Shown here: piece after piece, positions 22,417 to 32,849 of the stretch
How positions within the stretch are numbered: position 1 is the first letter of the stretch
How the letters are laid out: the number at the start of each line of letters is the position of its first letter
Assembly (NCBI RefSeq): GCF_023898315.1
Contig: NC_064614.1
Location: 703,996,720 to 704,060,719 of the forward strand
Direction of reading: 5' to 3'
Length of the DNA: 64,000 bases
Source: Schistocerca nitens
Taxonomy: Eukaryota > Arthropoda > Insecta > Orthoptera > Acrididae
The notes under the pieces: generated by a model
The model's database searches: none
What the model saw: the letters and a program-made list of their open reading frames with translations, nothing else
Told to the model about the DNA's origin: nothing
Translations under genes and position numbers: made by a program

Positions 22417-23316
22417 CACTTTCGCTGCGGCTGACGCTTATGAGCGTCACAACAAGCCACGAGCCAGTGCGGCTGATGCTTATAAGTGTCCGCGCTCACT
22501 GTATGATTGCTCAGTCTAGTTGCAGCGTCTAAGCTAGCATCAAAGCGTGTAAACTTTTGTTTTGTGTGGTCAGTTATCGAGCGTATATTGTTCATAATGT
22601 CAGCTAGTGAACCGACACGTGGTCCTTCCAATGTGAAAAGGAGCAGGAAAAATGTTAAATTGACAGAGGAACAGTTACTTAGTGTACTAAATGACAGTGA
22701 TTTTCTGTGTAGTGAGGACAAGGCAAACCAAGGAGATCGTCATTTAGAGGCTGCAGAAGAATTGCAGAATGATGATAGCGTGGAAGCACAGCTTTCGAAT
22801 CTGTTTCGTGACAGTTCCACTACTAAATTGACGACCTCTATCAGTCAATCTTAAAAATGCGCATTTGAAGCAGATATAATTTCAAATGAATCCAGTTTCC
22901 TTTTTCCTTTTTTTCCTTCATTAGAATTTGCGTTTTGGAATCCAAATTTTTCCTGAATGCAGTGGATTTGTTGCTTGTTTGAATTGTATTTTTTGTTACA
23001 TCATCAACAAATCACGAACATTTGAATGACGCCTGTGACCCCTATAGGTGTCAGCCAGCAAACAGACTTTAAAACATGACCACAATTCAGTCGAAGCTTG
23101 TTTGAAGTAAAGCATCTAAGGTGTCATCATTAAGTTAGTATAGAACATGATCCTACAGATCTTAGAAGGTCCTGACGTCAGCCTGTAGCTCAGGTGTGCT
23201 TAGGAGCGTCGGCTCTGAGCAGTACCTGCCGTTTCAGTGTGTTACCGGCCTGCACTCGAGCATTATCGGCCCGCACTGGAGAGTTGCGCGCCTGCACCGA
23301 TGCCGCAGCGAAAGTG
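22417..23316 (+). mobile_element. piggyBac-derived element with TTAA duplication
   Basis: The 900-bp element is flanked by TTAA at 22413-22416 and 23317-23320. The inverted ends are CACTTTCGCTGCGGC at both termini (15 of 15). Inside is a short reading frame resembling only the N-terminal part of a piggyBac transposase; the DDD catalytic core is absent. It is a non-autonomous derivative. Confidence 0.85.
22597..22854 (+). CDS. N-terminal piggyBac-transposase-like fragment
   Basis: The frame starts MSASEPTRGPSNVKRSRKNV and continues with LTEEQLLSVLNDSDF followed by an acidic stretch, 85 codons in all. piggyBac transposases typically begin with a basic segment then an acidic, LSD.E-type region before the catalytic core. 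It ends at a TAA (22852-22854) with no catalytic sequence after it. An upstream ATG at 22507 is in frame, but the extra residues look non-coding. The family assignment rests mainly on the TTAA ends. Confidence 0.55.
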   Translation: MSASEPTRGPSNVKRSRKNVKLTEEQLLSVLNDSDFLCSEDKANQGDRHLEAAEELQNDDSVEAQLSNLFRDSSTTKLTTSISQS

Positions 23317-23413
23317 TTAATGGAATGGATATGTCAGCTTACCCTATGTATGTTAGAGTTCTACAAGAAATTAAAAGATTATATACATAATATTATATAT
23401 ATTATTATATATA

Positions 23414-23463
23414 TTTTTAGATATATTTTTTCCACGTGGAATGTTTCCCTCTGTTATATTCAT
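23414..23463 (+). repeat. PLE terminal-repeat end fragment
   Basis: TTTTTAGATATATTTTTTCC then ACGTGGAATGTTTCCCTCT matches the outer end of the right-hand PLE terminal repeat at 35268-35312 and, reversed, the outer end at 24870-24900. Only this outermost part is present. Confidence 0.75.
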
Positions 23464-24850
23464 ATCATTAATATTATAGTCCATTACATATTTGAATATA
23501 GCACATGGATAATAATGCTGTTTGCTTCGGCCTCGCTGCAGGGTTTTGCACTTGTGCTCTGGCAGATTTGGCGGCTAAGAACCAGTCGCTAATGGTCAAC
23601 ATGTTAGTTGCTACCATCACACGTGCATGCACTCCTTTTCTTAGTGTTGGTTTCATATTTCACCTGAGTACCACGTTTTAAAGAATTGCCGTGGCATTTG
23701 TCTTCATTCTGGGTGCAGTGGGTGGGTGTTTATTGTTCAAAATCTGACGCTGTGGCAGAAGATCTCCCTTTTTATGGCCCGGGCATCATTATTAACCGTC
23801 ATACTTGTATTTTCAGCAGAGAGAACCCTGACCAATGCATCCATCGACGAGGTAAGTACTGGCTCGAACAACTATAGTTCACTTATTAATGTATCAAGCA
23901 TTGTGAGCCATGATATTCAGAAATTATTTCGCTGCACACGCATGTCAACGTCACCACACTTGATCATCCACTTGTTGAAAGACACACATAGCCATCCAAA
24001 ACATTGTATAAATTGCTTGTCTTTAAAGTTCATTTCTCCACATGGGTTTTCGTTTACAATGCAAATTCATACAAGGATTGAGTTACATCAATATAGCTTA
24101 TACCTATGGCTGACATTCCATCCATTGCTTATACAATGAACATAAATTTCTTAAGTTTTAAAATGTCACAAAATTTTCATTAAGTGGGTTCTGTTATTAC
24201 AGTTTGTTTGTTTGTTCTAACTTATCCTAGTTCACATCACATATACAAATTAATTACATACACATTATTATGATACAATGCAAGAATATGATGCTTCATT
24301 TTATAGATAGGCTTTTATCACATATGGGAGCCCATTTCTTCCTTAGGTAGAGGAGGGAGAATACCATTGGAAATAGGACTAAAACAGTACGCATTTCTGG
24401 CCTAACTACGCTTGGCATCATCCCCTTTGTTTGGGAGGAAAGAAAGGCAATACTCATCTACTGGTTCAAGGATTTATGAGGAAATGATACTCGTACAGTC
24501 ATGGACTAGTTTTCAAGGAACTTTTATTTCATGGAAATAATGTGTACTGACTAATCATTCATGTAGTATCGCACTGTTTCTTCTTGTGCTAGTGCTGTTT
24601 ACTTCAATTCAGGTGTAGCTTAGTGTGAAATATGATATTTTAACCATCGTAGACTTATCTTTCTCGAATATCTGGAAATGTCATTATTCAAGTTTTCGTG
24701 TGACATGATAAAAATCAATTGATTTTTGTAAAATCACATGCTTAAATGTTTACGTGTACTCTGTAGCCAATAGGTACCGGTAAATGTCACGGAGATATAT
24801 TGCAACAATGCATATTTTTATTTCTCATTGCCTTATGACCTTTTTATAAG
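23464..24850. other. Unassigned sequence inside Gypsy 1
   Basis: No recognisable protein domain. Could be Gypsy 3' internal sequence or another unrecognised insertion. Confidence 0.4.
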
Positions 24851-24864
24851 TATCCTTATAACTA

Positions 24865-25114
24865 TAAAGAGGGAAACATTCCACGTGGGAAAAACATATC
24901 TAAAAACAAAGATGATGTGACTTACCAAACGAAAGTGCTGGCAGGTCGATGGACACACAAACAACCACAAACGTACACACAAAATTCAAGCTTTCGCAAC
25001 CAACGGTTGCTTCATCAGGAAAGAGGGAAAGACGAAAGGATGTGGGTTTTAAGGGAGAGGGTAAGGAGTCATTCCAATCCCGGGAGCGGAAAGACTTACC
25101 TTAGGTGGAAAAAA

Positions 25115-25156
<42 letters not shown>

Positions 25157-25443
25157 GCTTGTGTCTACGCTTGTGTCTGTGTATGTGCGGATGGATATGT
25201 GTGTGTGTGCAAGTGTATATCTGTCCTTTTTTCCCCCTAAGGTAAGTCTTTCCGCTCCCGGGATTGGAATGACTCCTTACCCTCTTCCGTAAAACCCACA
25301 TCCTTTCGTCTTTCCCTCTCCTTCCCTCTTTCGTGATGAAGCAACCGTTGGTTTGCGAAAGCTTGAATTTTGTGTGTATGTTTGTGTGTCTATCGACCTG
25401 CCAGCACTTTCGTTTGGTAAGTCACATCATCTTTGTTTTGAGA
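24865..25443. mobile_element. PLE terminal-repeat hairpin (no body) with 14-bp target duplication
   Basis: Two PLE terminal repeats face each other: a left arm (24865-25120) and a right arm (about 25200-25443), separated by CA repeats. The left arm reads GGGAAACATTCCACGTGGGA and further in CTTTCGCAACCAACGGTTGC. The right arm is its reverse complement apart from its outermost 30 bases. TATCCTTATAACTA flanks both sides (24851-24864 and 25444-25457). No coding sequence lies between the arms, so this is a compact non-autonomous insertion made only of PLE ends. Confidence 0.88.
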
Positions 25444-25457
25444 TATCCTTATAACTA

Positions 25458-26290
25458 AATTGTTTACTCAAGGTGCAGTCCGTTTCTTCATTTGGTACCT
25501 GCTACTCCTAACATAATTCTTTTCTTCTGCGCTGTGATGATGCACTGGTCACTGAAAGAAAAAAACTTTAAACCAATTGCATTACGTAGCTTGGTGGCCA
25601 CTGATATATTTGGTCATTACATCTGTCTACAGATATTTCCATACTTTGTTTAAATTCATAGACATTAGTTTATTCTGTTATCCTTTATGATTATTTACAC
25701 TGCGAAGGAAATTACTTGACATTTCTTACAGTATTTTGTTGTTTCTCCTTAGCTTACATGTCTCGTGTAATTTTTCATAATGCTTCCTTTTGCTTGTAAA
25801 TATGTTGTATATAGTATTTAATTAAATCTCTACGTACATATATCAATAGGTTCCTTAGTTCTTAGATAGTAGATGCAATTGCTTAGTATTTCCGTGTACT
25901 TCGTATTTAAGTTAAAGATTTGTATATATTGCATTCCTATTTGGTTGCACCTTCTGCCAGTCTGTCGTGCATGCGCGCAGGTCAATGCCTCCTCTCCTAC
26001 TGACATCAGCGAGTATTGTTGAGCACAGACAGCTGTGCCAAAAGCTAATTTTGTTTATACTTTTATTTCGCATGAAGCACTGTATTACTTCTCATTCCGG
26101 TTAATTTTATGCGTACGTGTAAAAATCAAAAAAATTACTTATGGCTATAGACATTACTTTATCTTAAAATACACTCCAGAAGAAAAATTACACTTAGAAT
26201 TTTGAGAACTATGTACAATTATCTTGTGATAGAAAGAAAAAAATGATACCTAGCTTCATCATTCTATAAAAGCTTTTATATCTTTGTGAG
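25458..26290. other. Unassigned sequence inside Gypsy 1
   Basis: AT-rich with no recognised domain; it lies between the PLE hairpin and the integrase relic. Confidence 0.4.
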
Positions 26291-26294
26291 GGGG

Positions 26295-27500
26295 AGGACC
26301 TTGTCTCTCCCTGTTTTCTCATAGACTTATCTGTATGTCCCAGGATATGGTATTTTGGAAATTACATATGGTCCTCAACAGAATAATTGCCACTTCTTAT
26401 TAAGTTTGCCAAATTTTGTTGATTTAGGGTGTGTCTGTAAGAGGACTCGTTGTCCTTCAAAAAATTGTGTAACACATTTCAGTTTCTTATTATTAATTTT
26501 CTTTCTATACTCGGCCCTCTTTTTTAGTGTAACCATGGCTTGTTTGGTTTTGTCTTGTAGTGTCATTTCTGTAGTGGATACCTTTAGTATGGGCGACTCC
26601 CACTCATTCAATTGTTTTGGCCAGAACATCAGTTCGTTTGGTGCGGAACTGGTTGAAGAATGTGGAAGGTTATTGACAACTTGCATGAGAGGAGTTACGT
26701 ATTCTATCTATTGGGTGTGTTTGTGAGGGGTGTATGTCCTTGTAAACCGGTTAAACTCTTTAAAGACTCACTCTACTGGGCTTGCTTCTGGATGATAAAA
26801 GCTTACTAATATGTGCTTTATTCCCTATTAGGTCATAAATTGTTTCCACGTTTGCCCAACGAAATATGAAGCATTGTCAGTTAGTGGTAGTTTTGGTTTA
26901 CCTACTCTTCTCAAATAGTCTCCCTCAATTCTTCCCTGATGTTTGTCCTGTTGCATTTTTAATGGAATACATTTTGATATGTTTTGAGAAAATACAGTGT
27001 AGTGCTACTACGTATCTTAACCTCCTTTACTTCTTGGATATGGACCAGCTTTGTCCAGGGATACTATTTCTTTGTGAGTATTGGGTGTAGCTCAGTATAT
27101 TTTGACACATTAGACTGTTTTGATTTTTGACATATTGCACATTTTGTTAATACCTGTAGGACTTGCCTTCTCAAATTTGGAAAATAACAGTGTTGCAATT
27201 TTTCGATTCATTTGCCTACTCCATAATGTCCCCATACTTCACATGTGTGTCTTATAAATTTGTTGATATAATCTTCAGGAATACACACAAACACCATTGA
27301 TCAGATTTTTCATGTTTCCTATGAAACAAAACGCCCTTGTACTCCTGATACCATTTACTTACCTTTCCACCTTCATCCTGCTTAAGGTTTTGTATCACTT
27401 TACTCCATCTGCAATTTTGCTGTTGTATAATTTTCATTTGCTTACAAAACTTATGGTAATCACACCGTTGTTTTGTACCTTTCATTAATGACATTCAGAG
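26295..27500 (-). pseudogene. Gypsy 1 integrase
   Basis: KGVLFHRKHEKSDQWCLCV (about 27330) matches the start of the integrase zinc-binding region. STSSAPNELMF (about 26630) matches the end of the catalytic core, and RAEYRKKINNKKLK...FFEGQRVLL (26500-26420) the C-terminal domain, continuing to GPYVISKIPYPGTY near 26340. The middle of the catalytic core is decayed. No intact D,D-35-E set can be read. Confidence 0.72.
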
Positions 27501-27975
27501 TTCTGCATCTTGCTCTGTTAATTCACCAAACTCCTGTAATCCTTGTGGTAACCTGGACAAGGCATCTAAAATAACATTCTGATTTCCTTTAACATAAATG
27601 ATCTCGAAACAACTCTTGTAAATATAGACACCACCTAGCTAATCTACGGTGCAATAGCTTACATGTTAAAAGAAATTACAGTGACTGATGGTCACAATAA
27701 ACTTTGATATTCTTGCCCCCACAAAAAATATTCAAACTTTTTAAATGCCCATGTTGTTGTTGTTGTTGTTGTTGTTGTAGTAGTTGTTGTGGTCTTCAGT
27801 CCTGAGACTGGTTTGATGCAGCTCTCCATACTACTCTATCCTGTGCAAGCTTCTTCATCTCCCAATACCTACTGCAGCCTACATCCTTCTGAATCTGCTT
27901 AGTGTATTCATCTCTTGGTCTCCCTCTACAATTTTTGCCCTTCACGATGCCATCCAATACTAAATTTGTGATCCC

Positions 27976-29694
27976 TTAATGCCTCAGAACATGTCCTACC
28001 AACTGATCCCTTCTTCTAGTCAAGTTTTGCCACAAACTTCTCTTCTCCCCAATCCTATTCAGTACTTCCTCATTAGTTATGTGATCTACCCATTGAATCT
28101 TCAGCATTCTTCTGTAGCACCACATTTTGAAAGCTTCTATTCTCTTCTTGTCCAAACTAGTTATCGTCCATGTTTCACTTCCACACATGGCTACACTCCA
28201 TACATATACTTTCAGAAACAACTTCCTGACACTGAAATCTATACTCGATGTTAACAAATTTCTCTTCTTCAGAAATGTTTTCCTTGCCATTGCCAATCTA
28301 CATTTTATATCCTCTCTACTTCGACCATCATCAGTTATTTTGCTCCCCAAATAGCAAAACTCCTTTACTACTTTAAGTGTCTCATTTCCTAACCTAATTC
28401 CCTCAGCATCACCTGATTTGATTCAACTACATTCCATTATCCTCATTTTGCTTTAGTTGATGTTCATCTTATATCCTCCTTTTACGACACTGTCCATTCC
28501 GTTCAACTGCTCTTCCAAGTCCTTTGCTGTCTCTGACAGAATTACAATGTCATCGGCGAACCTTAAAGTTTTTATTTCTTCTCCATGGATTTTAATACCT
28601 ACTCCAAATTTTTCTTTTGTTTCCTTTACTGCTTGCTCAATATACAGATTGAACAACATCGTGGAGAGGCTACAACCCTGTCCCACTCCTTTCCCAACCA
28701 CTGCTTCCCTTTCATGTCCCTCAACTCTTATAACTGCCATCTGGTTTCTGTACAAATTGTAAATAGCCTTTCGCTCCCTGTATTTTACTTCTGCCACCTT
28801 CACAATTTGAAAGAGAGTATTCCAGTCAACATTGTCAAAAGCTTTCTCTAAGTCTACAAATGCTAGAAACGTAGGTTTGCCTTTTCTTAATCTAGCTTTT
28901 AAAATAAGTCGTAGAGTCAGTATTGCCTCACGTGTTCCCATATTTCTACGGAACCCAAACTGATCTTCCCCAAGGTCAGCTTCTACCAGTTTTTCCATTC
29001 GTCTGTAAAGAATTCGCGTTAGTATTTTGCAGCCGTGACTTATTAAACTGATAGTTCGGTAATTTTCACATCTGTCAACGCCTGCTTTCTTTGGGATTGG
29101 AATTATTATATTCTTCTTGAAGTCTGTGGGTATTTCTCCTGTCTCATACATCTTGCTCACCAGATGGTAGAGTTTTGTCAGGACTGGCTCTCCCAAAGCC
29201 GTCAGTAGTTATAATGGAATGTTGTCTACTCCCGGGGCCTTGTTTCGACTCAGGTCTCTCAGTGCTCCGTCAAACTCTTCACGCAGTATCTTATCTCCCA
29301 TTTCATCTTCATCTTCATCTACATCCTCTTCCATTTCCATAATATTGTCCTCAAGTACATCGCCCTTGTATAGAACCTCTATATACTCCTTCCACCTTTC
29401 CGCTTCCCCTTCTTTGCTTAGAACTGGATTTCCATCTGAGCTCTTGATATTCATACAAGTCGTTCTCTTTTCTCCAAAGGTCTCTTTAATTTTTCTGTAG
29501 ACAGTATCTATCTTACCTCTAGTGAGATAAGCCTCTACATCCTTACATTTGTCCTCTAGCCATGCCTGCTTAGCCATTTTGCACTTCCTGTTGATCTCAT
29601 TTTTGAGACTTTTGTATTCCTTTTTGCCTGCTTCATTTACTGCATTTTTATATTTTCTCCTTTCGTCAATTAAATTCAATATTTCTTTTGTCAC
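27976..29694 (-). pseudogene. LINE copy 2 reverse transcriptase and C-terminal region
   Basis: After a linker (29694-29209) the minus strand gives KNIIIPIPKKAGVDRCENYR (about 29105). Motif A is FVDLEKAFDNVDW (28860), motif B GQGCSLSTMLFNLYIEQ (28690) and motif C LRFADDIVILSE (28560). After a stop near 28455, the C-terminal part WCYRRMLKIQWVDHITNEEV (28125) follows and runs to about 27976. The catalytic D of motif A and both D of motif C are kept. Two or three stops make it non-functional. Confidence 0.9.
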
Positions 29695-30319
29695 TCAAGG
29701 ATTTCTATTAGCTCTCATCTTTTTACGTACTTGATCCTCTGCTGCCTTCACTACTTCATCCCTCAAAGCTACCCATTCTTCTGCTACTGTATTTCTTTCC
29801 CCCATTCTTGTCAATTGTTCCCTTATGCTCTCCCTGAAACACTGTACAACCTCTGGTTTAGTCAGTTTATCCAGGTCCCATCTCCTTAAATTACCACCTT
29901 TTTGCAGTTTCTTCAGTTTACAGTTCATAACCAACAGATTGTGGTCGGAGTCAACATCTGCCCCTGGAAATGTCTTACAATTTAAAACCTGGTTCCTAAA
30001 TCTCTGTCTTACCATTATATAATCTATCTGAAACCTGTCAGTATCTCCAGGCTTCTTCCATGTATACAACCTTCTTTCATGATTCTTGAACCAAGTGTTA
30101 GCTATGATTAAGTTGTGCTCTGTGCAAAATCCCACCAGTCAGCTTCCTCTTTCATTTCTTACCCCCAATCCATATTCACCTACTACATTTCCTTCTCTCC
30201 CTTTTCCTACTGCTGAATTCCAGTCACCCATGACTATTAAATTTTCGTCTCCCTTCACTGTCTGAATAATATCTCTGAGGCACGCAAGCCTCCCCACCGA
30301 TGGCAAGGTCTGTGGTTCA
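29695..30319 (-). pseudogene. LINE copy 2 endonuclease domain (C-terminal part)
   Basis: The minus strand reads IVMGDWNSAVGKG (about 30225), the GD(F/W)N motif of APE-like endonucleases. After one stop come FCTEHNLIIANTWFKNHERR, YTWKKPGDTDRFQIDYIMV (the Y.W and IDY(I/V) blocks) and DVDSDHNLLV (the SDH catalytic end). This domain nicks target DNA to prime reverse transcription. The N-terminal half is missing. Confidence 0.85.
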
Positions 30320-30330
30320 TAAATGCCCAT

Positions 30331-31525
30331 ATTACAGCTAAACTTTCCAAGTGTGACACAGAGTAAGATCTTTCTGCTTCTGATAATGTGTGACTAGCAA
30401 AACTGATGACCTTGGGCACTTCTTTACCTTCTTCTTCTCGCATCTGGAACAAGCATGTCCCCACCCTTGAGATGAGGCATCTGTGCGTAGACATGTCAGT
30501 TTGGCAATGTTTGCACTTACTAATGCCTAATTAATGTTATTAAAGTCCTCCTGACACTTATCATCCTATAACCAAGGCTTTTTTTAAAAACAAGTTGAGT
30601 AACGCATCACTGTTCATCAGTTGCTGTGGTACGAAATTACGAAAAAAGATGCTAGTCCTAAAAAAGCTTTTAGTTGTTTTTTATTCCTCGGAGCTGGACA
30701 ATTGCTAATGGCATCTAGTTCTTTCGGACCAGGTAATATACCTTTTTCTAACACAAATGTCCTAAAAAATTGACTCATTTCCTACCAAAACTAGGCATTT
30801 TTTAAAAATTGGCTGTTACTCTGTAATCTGCAAATCTTTGAAGCACCTTTTCAATGAGCCTGGTATGTTCTAACCAAATGGGTGTGGCTGTCAGCATGTC
30901 ATCTACATAAACAGTGACTTTGCTTAGCAATTCTGGTCCTAAAACCCTGTCCAATGGAGATATAAACACTCCTGCTCTAATGTTCAGTCCAAAAAGTAGA
31001 ACACAGAATTTGTAACTTCTGCCACCACAGACAAAATTCTGTTTATTTTTGACGTTCTTTGTTGAGCTTTATTTGCCAGTAGGGCATCTTGAGATCAAGT
31101 ATACTGAGATATTTTGTGCTGTAAAACTTCAGAAGCTGTTCGTCCAAGTTGTCTGGTTTTATGCATACTGGTACTATAATCTTGTTGATACCTGTAGCAT
31201 CGAGAACTAATCTTACAGAACCGTCTGGTTTACTTAATGTAGGACTACAATATGGTGAAAATGAAGGTTGTATAATTCCCCATTTAATCATATGATTGAT
31301 CTCTTCCCTTACTGCCTCTCATTTTGCCCATGGAATAGGATATGACATTACACAAAATGTTACATGTGAATGGACTTCAAATTTATATTCATAGTCTTTG
31401 ATTACACCTGGCTCCTTATTGAAAACATTTGCATACTTAAATAACAAGTTAGAAAGTTCTTGTTGTTGCATGTCATTTAGTATCTGTGGTTCACTTAGTT
31501 TCTGCTCTACCATTTCGTAACTCAC
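30331..31525 (-). pseudogene. Gypsy 1 reverse transcriptase and RNase H start
   Basis: Minus-strand pieces in order are ELSNLLFKYANVFNKEPG (31440), IQPSFSPYCSPTLSKPDGSV (31260), LSILDLKMPYWQIKL (31090, motif A D), FISPLDRVLGPE then VTVYVDDMLTATP (about 30910, motif C Y.DD), and RNase H sequence KVISFASHTLSEAERSYSVS (30400) with the HLESLA block. The gene is cut at 30330 by the LINE and resumes near 27742. Stops and shifts are present between blocks. Confidence 0.78.
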
Positions 31526-31596
31526 CTCAGTGTTTGCTTCTTGTTCAGTATCAAATTTGTTTGTGAAATATACAGTTGGAAAGGAATATTGTACTA

Positions 31597-31998
31597 CTAC
31601 ATTTGACTCTTCATTTCGTTACTTTCATCAGGTGTTTTGACTGAATCAGTAGAAAAAATCTGATCCTTTACATAAAAGTGGCATTTACTATTACCTTTGT
31701 CAATCTGTGTTTTGTATGTTCTTAACGTGTCCATGCCAATAAGACAATTAACTATAAGTTTGTCAATTATAAGAAAATTGCACTTCATTGTAAAATGTTC
31801 AGTTTGTAATGGAATAAGTGCCTGATGTTTAACCAATTTAGTCTTACTGCCTGTAGCAGTTTGCACCTTGCAATTTTGGACAGGAAATGTTGGGAATTTG
31901 CCTATCTTGTTCAATTCACAGAAAAATGCATTTGACATTAGGTTGGTAGTTGAACTTGTATCTAAAATTAACTGTGTGTCAATATTAAATATTTTCAC
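31597..31998 (-). pseudogene. Gypsy 1 aspartic protease
   Basis: This frame of about 133 residues carries LILDTSSTTNLMS at the catalytic loop, where retroviral-type proteases have DTG(S/A), so the glycine is S here. It also carries CLIGMDTLRTYK, the later hydrophobic-GxD block. It is followed downstream in the same order by the reverse transcriptase. Confidence 0.68.
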
Positions 31999-32003
31999 CT
32001 TAA

Positions 32004-32371
32004 TGATTGCTTGTATTTGTTCTTCCTGTATATTATTTGTTGTATCTAACTCATGCTGATACAGATCATCCTTGATGTCACCTTGTTTGTCAGACCTAAT
32101 GAAACCTGTTTGTAGTTTTGCTTTGCCCCCACTCCTAGAGAGGTCAATAGCCTGGGGCTTAACTATGACCGGTTGGTGTTTTCCGATGGCGTACTGTGAC
32201 TGAATTCATTACCTGGAGTAATTTCAGTTAGTTGCACTGTGTGGGTACTTCGCCAGTTTGTGTCGTTGGCTGCTGTGCCGCTATTTTGCTTTCCAAGGGT
32301 TGGCTGCAGTGCAGCATAAGGCATGCATTGTTCCCACGTGTTGGCCACTGATGCGACTGACTGTTTCTGTT
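32004..32371 (-). pseudogene. Gypsy 1 gag, C-terminal part beyond the PLE insertion
   Basis: The minus-strand frame KNRNSQSHQWPTRG (32371 downward) continues exactly from PVPNKSNRNS at 35768 when the PLE and one copy of the 9-bp duplication are removed. It leads through a basic linker into the protease region. No clean zinc knuckle is seen. Confidence 0.6.
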
Positions 32372-32387
32372 TTTATATATATATATA

Positions 32388-32712
32388 TATATAAGACAGA
32401 AACATTCCACATGGGAAAAATATATTAAAAAAAGATGCTGTGACGTACCAAATGGGAAAGCGCTGGTAGATAGACACAATAAAAAACAAAAAACACACAC
32501 ACAAATATCAAGCTTTCGCAACCCATGGTTGCTTCATCAGGAAAGAGGGAAGGAGAGGGAAAGACGAAAGGATGTGGGTTTTAAGGGAGAGGGTAAGGAG
32601 TCATTCCAATCCCGGGAGTGGAAAGACTTACCTTAGGGGGTAAAAAGGGACAGGTATACACTCGCACACACACACATATCCATCAGCACATATACAGATA
32701 CAAACAGACATA
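32388..32712 (-). repeat. PLE terminal repeat, left (inverted)
   Basis: Reads GAAACATTCCACATGGGAAA, then AAGCTTTCGCAACCCATGG, CATCAGGAAAGAGGGAAGGA and a CA-rich inner end. The same sequence in reverse orientation forms the right repeat, 24865-25443, 60485-61210 and 23414-23463. Confidence 0.88.
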
Positions 32713-32849
32713 TGTAAATATATATAATGTTCTAATTTACATAAAAAATAATTTATCTAGCCAGGTTGTAAAGGAAGACTTCATTGTTATAATATCAGAA
32801 ATAGCAAGAAAATAGATGTGCCATTCTATAGTTTGTCAAAATCATTAGA

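Larger units (their letters stand above)
27753..30319 (-). mobile_element. LINE copy 2 (APE-type non-LTR retrotransposon), minus strand, in Gypsy 1
   Basis: The insertion is bounded by TAAATGCCCAT at 27742-27752 and 30320-30330, an 11-bp target duplication. The 3' end (27753) carries a (CAA)n tail on the minus strand. The coding order from 30319 downward is endonuclease, linker, reverse transcriptase and C-terminal domain. It is the most complete of three copies of this family here. The 5' end is shortened compared with copy 1. The clade is not fixed from sequence reading alone; RTE-like or related is likely. Confidence 0.92.

Noticed and set aside
25119-25154. CA repeats as a possible CRISPR-like or regulatory array
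   Set aside because: Simple dinucleotide repeat at the centre of the PLE hairpin; no unique spacers.
28457-29734. Plus-strand open frames opposite LINE copy 2
   Set aside because: Shadows of the minus-strand endonuclease and reverse transcriptase; no independent motifs.
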